From: Piromyces finnis
Taxonomy: Eukaryota; Neocallimastigomycota; Neocallimastigomycetes; Neocallimastigales; Neocallimastigaceae
DNA: 64,000 nt
Direction of reading: 5' to 3'
NCBI GenBank assembly: GCA_002104945.1
Contig: MCFH01000092.1
Location: 1-64,000, forward strand
In this document: piece after piece, positions 44,677-54,890 of the stretch
How the letters are laid out: each line of letters begins with the position of its first letter
How positions within the stretch are numbered: the first letter of the stretch is position 1
Translations under genes and position numbers: made by a program
Notes under the pieces: generated by a model
Seen by the model: only the letters and a program-made list of their open reading frames with translations
Told to the model about the DNA's origin: nothing
Databases searched by the model: none

Positions 44677-46584
44677 TTTTTTTTTTTAGAATTAATATAA
44701 ATATATAATTGACTGACTATTTTTATTTTTTATTATTATATTTAATATAGAAAATGGATATGTAAATTGTAATATATAACTTTTTTTTGATAAAATTTGT
44801 ATATATCAATTAATATTATGTAACTAATTAGTTTTTATTTATTATATTTTCACGAATTATGATCTTAAAATACAATATTATGGCAAAAAAGAACTCTTTT
44901 TATATAAAAACTAGGGGATAGTGATATTTAATTTATGAAATCGATTTAATCATAAGCCATCATGTAATTCTTTTAATTCTTTATTAATTACGATTCAAGA
45001 TAATAATGTGGATAATTACATTACTAAATACTAAATATTTTTGTAATTCTTCAGAAACTTTGTTAAATACCTAAACATTTAAAAGTTTAATTAATATATA
45101 AGTTTGTTTTTTTTTTTTTTTTGGTAATTAAAATAAAATATTATAATTGATTTTTAATATATTACTAAATTAATTTTTTATTAACCATTTAATAAAATTT
45201 TAATATATGATTTAAATGTTAAATAATTCATTAGTATTTTTTTTCTAGCTTCTCCACCAAAAAATTTAACAAGGTGGCATGTGGCATAGTTAAAATACAC
45301 AATAATCAATATTTCAAAAATGAAATTATAAAAATTAAAATACACATAAAAAAAGTTTCAGTTATTATAATTCTTTATTTATCTTAATTACTTTAATTTC
45401 TCTATACATTTTATTTTTCTGTATTTTCCATATCGTATTAAATTTAATACATAATATTTATTAACATAACAAAGTAAAGATTTTAAACGGAACACAAACT
45501 TTATTCACTAAAAATAATATTAAAAAATTTAAAAAAAACTTATTATTAAGAAATCTGAATTAAAAATTAGTGTAATAGATCATTAAGGCTTATCTAGTAA
45601 TAAAATATCAACATTTCTCCAAGATACACAACTAGAATAATTCTAATAGGCAAGAAATATGTACTAGAGTAATTAAAAATATTATTGTATTATCAATTAC
45701 AAACATATCTGCTAATTAAATAATTTAAATACAATGAATATAAATAACAGTGTTTAAGCTGTATAAAAAAAATATTAAACAGTTATACAATGAAACAATA
45801 CAATTATATAAAAATACATAATAATAAAAAATATATAAAACAATACAATGGCTTTTAATGAACCTTCATAAAGTAATAAAATAGCAATTATAGTTAAAAA
45901 AAATTTCCCCTTCATATTATAATATATTATAAATAAAACACAATTAATATTAAAATATAACTAAATAATGACAATAAACTAACTTATACTTAAATAAGTT
46001 ATAAACAGTATAGTATTGTTTATGTTTTACTTCCATTATCAAAATTATATATATAATCATTTATATAAATAAACATACATTTATAAATATAATATAAATT
46101 AAAAACTTTTTTCTTTCTTAAATATATTCATATATTTTATTTCTTTTATATTAATTTTAAATTAAGTTTTTATTGATTATTCTTTTGTTGTTATTATTGT
46201 TGTTGTTATTGAATAAAAAATGAAAAATAAAAAAAAATGAAAATTAATGCATATGCATATTATCGCAACCTTTTTGTTTTTAAATTACAATATTAAAATT
46301 ATAAATTTAAAAAACAATATTGCCTTACTATCCCAACTCCCAATAAAATTCATCCTATAAAGGATTCTTCTTTTTATCTAATAATTTTTTTTTTTTTTTT
46401 GGTTTATTTTTTTGATTTTATACTTAAAATATTTTCAAATAAGTTTAATTATTTTTCTATAATTTTGTTATTTATAATAACAAGAATAAATAGTTTATAT
46501 AATTATGAAAATAAATTATATTTTTTTATTTTATTTTCGTTATTGCATTTTTCACTCTATTAAATTATATATGATATTTAATAT
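44677..46584. other. A+T-rich spacer between the two DHA2 transporters
   Basis: Holds the promoter of the downstream transporter. Mostly A+T-rich. A small patch of more balanced composition lies at about 45240-45300 (CTTCTCCACC ... GGTGGCATGTGGC) that I cannot identify. No gene accepted. Confidence 0.6.
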
Positions 46585-48168
46585 TTATTCTTCTTTGACT
46601 ACGATATTAATATCTTTATTATTATTATTCATTTCCACTTCCTTTTTAAGTATTTCTTCTGTGTTGTCACCAACTTCTTTTTTTTGAGACTCTTCTATTT
46701 TTTCTGATTCATCTAATGATTTATTTTCTATTATTGATTTTTCACTAGATATAGTAGATTTTTTTGTTTCTTTCTTACATCCAAAAATCCCTAATAATGA
46801 AAGAATAATAGCAAGACCAGTCATCGTTAAAAATACTACATTAAAACCAAACATATCTGGATTTTCCTTTTTTCCTTTAACACTATTGGAAACAGTTGTC
46901 ATAATGGAAACAAACAATGCTGAACCTATAGCACCACCAATAGAACGAACAGAATTAAGAAGTGCAGTTGCATCTGATGCCTTAGTTTTTGGTATATCTG
47001 TCATACCCCATGTTACAAGTGGCATTAAAAGACCACCAATAGCAAAACATCTAAAAACATGTATTACTGAAACGAGCCAAATACTACTTTTAATAGTAAT
47101 AAAGAAAAGAGCCAAATTGCTAAAAATTAAAATAACAGATTCAACAATAAATAAAATTTTCATTCCAATTTTATCATATAATTTACCAGCAAATGGGCTG
47201 ATTAAAGCCATCACAAGTGAACCTGGTAAAATAACTAAGCCTGATAAAGTAGCAGATTCACCTTTAATCTGCTGAACATAAAGTGGAAAAACAATAGCTG
47301 AACCCAATAAAGTTATTTGTAATATAATGGTTGATATAATACTATTAGAAAGCTTTGAGTCTTTTAATACACGGACATCTAAAAATGGTACTTTTAATCG
47401 TAATTGTCTTATTATAAAGATAGTTGTAAAAATAATACCAATAACTAGGAGTAATAATACTTGTACACTTACAAACTGGTATTTGCCCATATTACCAGCT
47501 GCCAAAGTAATACCACCAAATGCAATAGCACTTATAAGCAATGAAATTATATCGAATTTTTTCTTCATTGTTGGTAAAACGTCTTCAAATACACACAATG
47601 CAAAAACTAAAGAAAAAAGCATTATTATGATAGAAATAACAAATATCATTCTCCAACCAACATAATCTACTAAAACACCTGCTAAAGTTGGAGCAATAAT
47701 TGGAGCTACACCAATTGATAAGCCATACCAACCCATAATAGTACCTCTCTTTTCTGGGGGATATATTGTTAATATAATTACTTGTGTCATGGAAGAGATT
47801 AAACCACTTCCACAACCTTGAATGACTCTACCAAGCATCATAACCCACAAATTTGGGGATACAGCACATACTGTTAAACCTAAAATAAAGAAAGAAAGAG
47901 CAATACAATAGAGTCTTTTTGTTCTAAAGCGGGTAATAAGGTATGCAGTTAATGGCATAACAATGGCTAAAAAAAGGGCAAATCCACTAGTAATCCATTG
48001 AACGGAATTAACATCAATATTGAAATCTTCCATAATTGGTGGTAAAGCTGTGGTCAATGCAGTAGCAAGCATAGATGTTGCAATACAACTAATATTAATG
48101 TTTAAAAACATTAATGAACGACGTTTGTCGGAAACTTTTTTACCTTTATGAATTACTAAATTATCCAT
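46585..48168 (-). CDS. DHA2-type MFS drug:H+ antiporter, intronless paralogue, 527 aa
   Basis: Second member of the tandem pair, same orientation and same architecture. After MDNLVIHKGKKVSDKRR it has CIATSMLATALTTALPPIM, SVQWITSGFALFLAIVMPL, ITRFRTKRLYC, GRVIQGCGSGLISSMTQV, YPPEKRGTIMGWYGLSIG, then VAPIIAPTLAGVLVDYVGWR (motif C region). Fourteen spans end at about residue 460, followed by a Lys/Glu-rich tail of about 65 residues that differs from the neighbour's tail. The transmembrane cores of the two proteins align along their length with many identities, while tails and intergenic DNA do not. This implies an older duplication. The predicted role is proton-driven efflux of toxic amphiphiles at the plasma membrane; the substrate cannot be told. 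Confidence 0.94.
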   Translation of the reverse strand: MDNLVIHKGKKVSDKRRSLMFLNINISCIATSMLATALTTALPPIMEDFNIDVNSVQWITSGFALFLAIVMPLTAYLITRFRTKRLYCIALSFFILGLTVCAVSPNLWVMMLGRVIQGCGSGLISSMTQVIILTIYPPEKRGTIMGWYGLSIGVAPIIAPTLAGVLVDYVGWRMIFVISIIIMLFSLVFALCVFEDVLPTMKKKFDIISLLISAIAFGGITLAAGNMGKYQFVSVQVLLLLVIGIIFTTIFIIRQLRLKVPFLDVRVLKDSKLSNSIISTIILQITLLGSAIVFPLYVQQIKGESATLSGLVILPGSLVMALISPFAGKLYDKIGMKILFIVESVILIFSNLALFFITIKSSIWLVSVIHVFRCFAIGGLLMPLVTWGMTDIPKTKASDATALLNSVRSIGGAIGSALFVSIMTTVSNSVKGKKENPDMFGFNVVFLTMTGLAIILSLLGIFGCKKETKKSTISSEKSIIENKSLDESEKIEESQKKEVGDNTEEILKKEVEMNNNNKDINIVVKEE

Positions 48169-51100
48169 TTTATTATTCTTAATTAAATTAATTGTTTAAA
48201 CATTAATTTAGCATATATTAGTTTTTTTTTTCAGTTGTTATTTATTTTTATTTTTTTAGTATTTTATATTTTATTTTGTTTTATATTTTATTTATTTTTT
48301 GCTGAATTTCTTTTTTTTTTTTATTTTATATTTGAATTATACAAATCCTTAAATTTATTTATATCGGTTTAATATAGATATATATTTAGTTTATTTTTTA
48401 AGTGTTTAAGCTATACTTTCAACATATTAGTTACTAGCTAATATTTAATTAATATAAACATTAACATAATTGTGTAGGAAATAAAAAAGTTTATTTCTCT
48501 ATTTATTTTTATTTCTTTTATTAATTTAAATGGTTAAGTCAAGATACAAAAAAATCTCTTAAATTTTAAAGAGAAAAAAAAATTATATTAACTAAAACAA
48601 TCATATGAAAATTATAATATTTTTTATTATTATTATTATGTACATTTTAATATATTAATATATAAATATAATTAAAATAATAATTGTATGTGACTTAACC
48701 ATAATATTTATAATATTTGTCTACAATATCGAATCAAATGTATTGAAATTTTTTGTAAATACAATACATTATTTAATCAACAAAACTTTGTATTATTGTA
48801 TAACATTTAATAAATCATTTCTATTTCTAATATTAAATTTTTGTTGTTAATTAGTATATGAATTATTCCTACTGTAGTAATGTAGTAAGAAAGAAAAAAA
48901 AAAAGCAATATAAATACAATAGCAAGTAAAATAATATATAATGCATGTAATTCTAACATTATAGTTGTGCAATTAATTATCAAATAAGCCTCATTTGTAT
49001 AAACAAACTAGATAATATTTATTAAATTTTCTTAAAAAGATTTTTTATTTTAATATTATTTATTATGTATCATTGTATCAAATAAATGCATTTTAACCAA
49101 CTTAGTTTTTTGCATTTTATTGTATTACTGATGTTTAATAAAAATTAAAATTATATATATTTTATTTGTATTATATTTATTGTGTATTTTTTAACTTTTA
49201 AAAACTGTTGTGTTGTGAATCTTCTATGACATTAAAAAAAAATAGAATATTTTATATATATAACACTAATATCTAAATTTTATTACCTCTAAAATCTTTA
49301 AAAATATTTATTTATGTTTAATTCATAGTGAATTATTCAAAAAATCTATGAAATATAAATAATATTAATTTAAAAATAATATTTAATAATAAATATTATT
49401 ATAATTTATAATAATATGAAAATTAAAGGGTTATTATGATTTAGAAAATATTAAAAAAAAAAATATTTAATTTATATAAAATTATAAAATTATTCTGTAT
49501 TTATAAAATGCTAATTAAAAAATAAGTTTATAATATTTCTTTTTTTTTTCTAATTTTATTGATTATACTGATATATCTACATTTAAAAGTAGATGGTAAT
49601 AAAAAATATGGGTAAAATAACATAGAGTATTATATCAACTAATAAATTATATTAAATATAATTGTTATTTGTATATATTTATACTTTCTTTGTGATTATG
49701 AAAATACATCAAAAATTTTATATAATAAATACTTTATATATATTTTGTAATTTAATAATTATTATTTATTAGATAATAAAATTATTATTTCTCATAACAA
49801 AATAGACTTTATTTTAATTAAATTTTTATAATATTTTTTAATTAAATTTTCTGTACAAAGTTATAATAGATACTTTTAAAAATCATAAATTAATATCCAT
49901 TTACAGAATAAATAATAAATAATTGTATCAAAAATTTAATTTTTTTTTTTAAATTAATTTTTATATTACTTTTTATTATTATTTATTATGTTAATAATAT
50001 TAATAATTAAAAAAGTTACCTTTTTATTCTAATTTTGTTTATTTTAAATAATCTACATAAACTTGATTTATAATATAATATAATATAAATGTAATATATT
50101 TTTATTATATAAAAATTATTATATATTTATTTATCATTGTCTCTTTTTTTAATAAAATATAATATTAAAATACTTCAATTAAAAAGAGTACTAAAAAAAT
50201 AATTATGAATTTATAATTAAAACTTTTATTATATAAAGTACTTTTTAAATATGTTTTAAACTGAATATTATAAAACTATTAATTTCATAATATTATAAAT
50301 CAGTTATCATCATTTATTATTATTTCACAAATTCAATTACCCAATTTGAATCAAGGATTAAAGATATAGAATAATATTTTATATTTTATATTCCAAATAA
50401 AAAAAAAATTTGTTTTAAGTACAGTTTAAGTTTAAAATATATTAAATTTAAATATAACGAATGATATTGAATAGATCGACATTTTATATATGATAAATTT
50501 TATGATAATTACTAATTATAGTTTTAGAATAATCATATAAAATAAAATTATGGTTTTATGGTTACAAACATCGTTTTATAATATTTTTTATGACATATTA
50601 AATAATAATTCTTTTATGATAATTTTATGAATAAATATTAAACTATAAAAATTAATTTACATTAATTTATATTAATTTAAAAACATAACAATTAAACTTT
50701 AAAATCGATTATTAATTTGTGTTACAATTATCACTTATTAATTAATACAATAAATTAAATGAAATAAAATGAAATATTTGCATTAATAATAATTTAATAA
50801 TTATTATTTTAATAATATCTAAAGTTTCTTTATCAGTGATTTTCATTTCTATCATATTATTATCATTACTAATATAGACACATAAACCATAACGCCATGA
50901 TAGTTTTATTTGTAAAAATTTGTAATTCATATAATAAGGTTTATTAATATGAAACTAATATATTTAAGATTAACTCTAATTATCATTAATATATTAAAAT
51001 TTTAATCTTATATAAAATATTTTATATGTATTATAGAAATAGCAAAAATCATTGGTTTTTAAATAATAATACATATATAAATTTTACTATTATACAAAGT

Positions 51101-51397
51101 AGTCTATATTAATAAAAAATTTATAGAAAAAAATGTTAATTTTTTAATAATAATTTTTTAAATAATATAAATAATCCTCATTTTGTCTACTTTTTTTTTT
51201 TCACATACAAAATTGTATAAATAATATTCTTTTTGATAAAGAAAAAAATATATAATTATTATAAAGTTGATATAAAGTATAAAATACTTTTTCTTTTAAA
51301 TAATTATTAACAATAAGAAGGAATTGATATATTTATTAATATTTAAAAATAATAATATATAAAGTCAAAAATCAAAACTTAAAATTTTATACATAGG

Positions 51398-51428
<31 letters not shown>

Positions 51429-51430
51429 AA
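48169..51430. other. A+T desert
   Basis: About 3.3 kb with no accepted gene. The minus frame at 50742-50930 has a slightly better amino-acid mix but no recognisable feature. The last 30 bp before the next gene are an (AAAT)n run, so the secreted-protein start codon abuts a tetranucleotide repeat. Confidence 0.6.
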
Positions 51431-53215
51431 ATGCGTTTCTCTGTTGTCTTAGGTGTTGTTCTTTCATTAACTTTAAATGCTGTTGCCTTACCAGTTCCAG
51501 ATGAACAACCAACTCAAGTAGGTATTGAACCAATTGCTCCATTGGCTGGTCCAGTGGATCTTCCAGTAGTTCCATCAACTAAAACTTTACCATCAAAGGT
51601 TTTACCAGAAACTACTAATGTTCCAGAAGTCGCTCCAAAGGCTTTACCAGAAGCTCCAGAAGCCCCAATTGCTCCAGCTACCAAGGCTGTCCCAGCTACT
51701 AAGGCTATCCCAGCTACTAATGCTACTAAGTCTTTACCAGCTAAGGCTTTAGCTACTCCAGCTGTTAACGTTTTAGATGCTGAAGAAGAAATTGAAGCTA
51801 CTCCAGCTGCCAAGGCTTTACCAGGTACTTCAGCTGCTAAGACTTTACCAGCTGCTCCAGCTACCAAGACCTTATCTGAAGCTACTCCAGCTGCCAAGGC
51901 TTTACCAGAAGCTCCAGAAGCTCCAGAAGCCCCAGTTGCTCCAGCTACTAAGGCTGTCCCAGCTACTAATGCTACCAAGGCTGTCCAAGCTACCAAGGCT
52001 ATCCCAGCTACTAATGCTACTAAGTCTTTACCAGCTAAGGCTTTAGCTACTCCAGCTGTTAACGTTTTAGATGCTGAAGAAGAAATTGAAGCTACTCCAG
52101 CTGCCAAGGCTTTACCAGGTACTCCAGCTGCTAAGACTTTACCAGCTGCTCCAGCTACCAAGACCTTATCTGAAGCTACTCCAGCTGCCAAGGCTTTACC
52201 AGAAGCTCCAGAAGCTCCAGAAGCCCCAGTTGCTCCAGCTACTAAGGCTGTCCCAGCTACTAATGCTACCAAGGCTGTCCAAGCTACCAAGGCTATCCCA
52301 GCTGCTAATGCTACTAAGTCTTTACCAGCTAAGGCTTTAGCTACTCCAGCTCTTAGCTTTTTAGTTGCTGAAGAAGAAATTGAAGCTACTCCAGCTGCCA
52401 AGGCTTTACCAGGTACTCCAGCTGCTAAGACTTTACCAGCTGCTCCAGCTACCAAGACCTTATCTGAAGCTACTCCAGCTGCCAAGGCTTTACCAGAAGC
52501 TCCAGAAGCCCCAGTTGCTCCAGCTACTAAGGCTGTCCCAGCTACTAATGCTACCAAGGCTGTCCAAGCTACCAAGGCTATCCCAGCTGCTAATGCTACT
52601 AAGTCTTTACCAGCTAAGGCTTTAGCTACTCCAGCTGTTAACGTTTTAGATGCTGAAGAAGAAATTGAAGCTACTCCAGCTGCCAAGGCTTTACCAGGTA
52701 CTCCAGCTGCTAAGACTTTACCAGCTGCTCCAGCTACCAAGACCTTATCTGAAGCTACTCCAGCTGCCAAGGCTTTACCAGAAGCTCCAGAAGCTCCAGA
52801 AGCCCCAGTTGCTCCAGCTACTAAGGCTGTCCCAGCTACTAATGCTACCAAGGCTGTTCAAGCTACCAAGGCTGTCTCAGCTGCTAATACTACTAAGTCT
52901 TTACCAGCTAAGGCTTTAGCTACTCCAGCTGCTGACTTAGATGCTGAAGAAGAAACTCCAGCTACTCCAGCAACCAAGGCTGTTCCAGCTGCTAAGACTT
53001 TATCTGAATCCCCAGCTGCTCCAGCTGCCAAGGCTTTACCAGAAGCCCCAGAAGTTGCTACTCCAGTTGCTAAGACTTTACCAGCTACTACTAAGACTTT
53101 ACCAAATGTTGAAGCTCCAGCTCCAGTTACCACTAAGACTTTACCAGTCATTACCTCTAAGACTTTACCAGCTGGTGCTACTAAGACTTTACCAGTTATT
53201 GCTGAAACCAACTAA
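51431..53215 (+). CDS. Secreted Ala/Pro/Lys/Thr repeat protein, 594 aa
   Basis: Intronless. The protein begins with a clear signal peptide (MRFSVVLGVVLSLTLNAVA, cleavage probably near residue 19-21). It then consists almost wholly of short motifs of the form [A/T/S]-K-[A/T/S/V]-[L/V/I]-[P/S/Q/A], such as AKALP, TKTLP, TKAVP and TKAIP; I count 51. They sit in a higher-order repeat of about 98 residues. Four units, marked by (V)LDAEEEIEATPAAKALP, are spaced 294, 294 and 285 bp (one EAP lost), with a partial fifth unit and a TKTLP-rich tail. Codons are nearly restricted to GCT/GCC, CCA, AAG, ACT/ACC and TTA, unlike neighbours, which points to high expression. No Cys, no membrane anchor, no recognised domain. 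It may be a wall or matrix protein or a precursor cut at repeated sites. I do not recognise the family. Confidence 0.85.
   Translation: MRFSVVLGVVLSLTLNAVALPVPDEQPTQVGIEPIAPLAGPVDLPVVPSTKTLPSKVLPETTNVPEVAPKALPEAPEAPIAPATKAVPATKAIPATNATKSLPAKALATPAVNVLDAEEEIEATPAAKALPGTSAAKTLPAAPATKTLSEATPAAKALPEAPEAPEAPVAPATKAVPATNATKAVQATKAIPATNATKSLPAKALATPAVNVLDAEEEIEATPAAKALPGTPAAKTLPAAPATKTLSEATPAAKALPEAPEAPEAPVAPATKAVPATNATKAVQATKAIPAANATKSLPAKALATPALSFLVAEEEIEATPAAKALPGTPAAKTLPAAPATKTLSEATPAAKALPEAPEAPVAPATKAVPATNATKAVQATKAIPAANATKSLPAKALATPAVNVLDAEEEIEATPAAKALPGTPAAKTLPAAPATKTLSEATPAAKALPEAPEAPEAPVAPATKAVPATNATKAVQATKAVSAANTTKSLPAKALATPAADLDAEEETPATPATKAVPAAKTLSESPAAPAAKALPEAPEVATPVAKTLPATTKTLPNVEAPAPVTTKTLPVITSKTLPAGATKTLPVIAETN
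51757..52945 (+). repeat. About 294-bp coding tandem repeat, four units
   Basis: Near-identical units within the secreted protein gene. The third unit differs at its start (LSFLVAEEE instead of VNVLDAEEE) and is 9 bp shorter. High identity at silent sites indicates recent expansion or gene-conversion-like homogenisation. Confidence 0.95.
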
Positions 53216-53649
53216 AGTTAAAATATTTAACGTTAATGTATATCATATAAAGTAAATAAAGTAGTAAAATAAAATATAATATAAATAAATGAATTAGTTA
53301 TTAAATGTGATAAAATATAATAATAATAAAGTATTATAAATTTTATTAAATAAAAATTTATAAAAATCTATTATTTATTAAAAAAATGTATATAAAAAAT
53401 AATTAGTAAAAAAAAAAAACAAAATATAATAAAATAAAGCAAAAAAAAAAAAAAGAAAGAAATATATGAAATTTAAAAATGATATTTTATGGTGGTCTTA
53501 AAATATGCATTAACCAAATTACTTTTTTTGTTTTTTTTTTCTTTTTTCATAATAATTATTAGAATTAATTTATTACTACATATACCTGAAATATTAGAAA
53601 TAATTATTTATAATTATATTTTTTAATTCTTCTTGGTGGAACTTTAACT
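53216..53649. other. A+T-rich spacer
   Basis: 3' flank of the secreted protein gene, with several poly(A) runs. No gene seen. Confidence 0.6.
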
Positions 53650-53758
53650 AAGGGCGTCAATGCTGAAAAAGCATTAAGACAAAGTCAAGTAAGCCAGTTT
53701 AACCAATAAATATTAAAATTTTGTACATTTGCAAATTTGATCGCTAGATTTCATTGGA
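53650..53758 (+). mobile_element. Left part of an older, split retrotransposon copy (3' region)
   Basis: GGCGTCAATGCTGAA followed by AAGACAA, AACCAAT and AAAATTTTG..TTTGATC, ending TTCATTGGA. In the same order this follows the end of the ORF and the 3' UTR of the main element (59335-59450), though much diverged. Its continuation is found on the far side of the main element at 59679. Confidence 0.6.
53750..53758. repeat. Left target-site duplication of the main retrotransposon
   Basis: TTCATTGGA directly before the first monomer, repeated exactly at 59679-59687 directly after the poly(A) tail. Confidence 0.65.
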
Positions 53759-54238
53759 CCCTCTTGGAAACGTGCCTTCATTTATTTAATAAATGGAGTT
53801 TATCAAGGGGGTCTACTCATGCTCATGGTACTGAGAGAGTAGGAAGAATTAAATCCAAGTATTGCGCAATGGATGACCTCTTGGGAACGTGTCTTCATTT
53901 ATTTAATAAATGTAGTTTCTCAAGGGGGTCTACTCATGCTCATGGTACTGAGAGAGTAGGAAGAATTAAATCCAAGTATTGCGCAATGGATGACCTCTTG
54001 GGAACGTGTCTTCATTTATTTAATAAATGTAGTTTCTCAAGGGGGTCTACTCATGCTCATGGTACTGAGAGAGTAGAAAGAATTAAATCCAAGTATTGCG
54101 CAATGGATGCTTGGTGCCCTCTTAGGAATGTGCCTTCATTTATTTAATAAATGTAGTTTCTCAAGGGGGTCTACTCATGCTCATGGTACTGAGAGAGTAG
54201 AAAGAATTAAATCCAAGCATTACGCAATGGATGCTTGG
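53759..54238 (+). repeat. Four tandem monomers at the retrotransposon 5' end
   Basis: Units begin with CCTCTTGG at 53760, 53877 and 53994, and CCTCTTAGG at 54118, giving periods of 117, 117 and 124 bp. Each contains the inverted repeat CATTTATT-T-AATAAATG and the segment TCTACTCATGCTCATGGTAC. A shortened remnant with GCTCATGGTACTGAG follows at about 54270. An open frame across the units arises because 117 is a multiple of three. Tandem 5' monomers act as promoters in mouse L1; that role here is inference. Confidence 0.93.
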
Positions 54239-54890
54239 TTAGTCTTCAAGGGAAAATTATTAGGACTAAGCTCATGGTACTGAGCGATTAAAAAACATTT
54301 TATTCATCGAATTTAAGTATTTGATGAATAAGTTGAATGTTTGATATTCAGGTAAGTTTGTATAGTATTTAATTAGAAGAGTAATACATTTTGTTGCTGT
54401 ATTTTTTCTTTTATTCATGTATTCTTGTAGTACTACTCTTCTCTTGTAAGAATCCAATGTAGTCAACTTTAGCATTTGCATTGTATTTTTATATTCATGT
54501 AGCTATTGTTGTATTGTTTCTTGTAAGAGACTGATTCACTCTACATCATGTAAAAATACTATTCACAAGCTTTCTGGTGTCGACATTCTTGATTCAAATT
54601 TTTTACCAATTTAAATATTTAATGAAAAGTAAAGTCAAACAAGTTTAGTGTCAAAAAGCGATTCGAATTTACTAACAACAAACCAAAACTAGAATTTTTA
54701 AAAAAAGTTAACAACTAGAATTCAAAAAAAGAAACTTTAAACTTTAAACAAAGTATCGTAACAATTTTTGTACTATCCAGTACTTTTAAGAAGAGAGAGA
54801 GAGACAGATTTTTTTTCCATATACGTTATATTTATAATTTTTATTAGTATTTATTTTATATTCAATATTTTTTAATTAGAATTAATTATC

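Noticed and set aside
50742-50930. 62-codon minus-strand frame with a slightly better amino-acid mix
   Set aside because: No domain, no signal peptide and no upstream context; it cannot be separated from chance in a 3-kb A+T desert.
51514-52851. 445-codon minus-strand frame opposite the secreted repeat protein
   Set aside because: Antisense by-product of the GCT/CCA/AAG codon bias and repeats; Ala/Gly/Val low complexity with no start context. The smaller Leu/Gln/Lys-rich plus-strand frames inside the repeats are shadows too.
53737-54147. 136-codon frame across the retrotransposon monomers
   Set aside because: Arises because the 117-bp period is a multiple of three; the next 124-bp unit breaks it. 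It ends well before the real ORF and shows no domain.
54272-54481. Antisense 69-codon frame in the retrotransposon leader
   Set aside because: It recalls the antisense ORF0 of primate L1 only by position. No conserved feature is seen and there is no second full-length copy here to compare.
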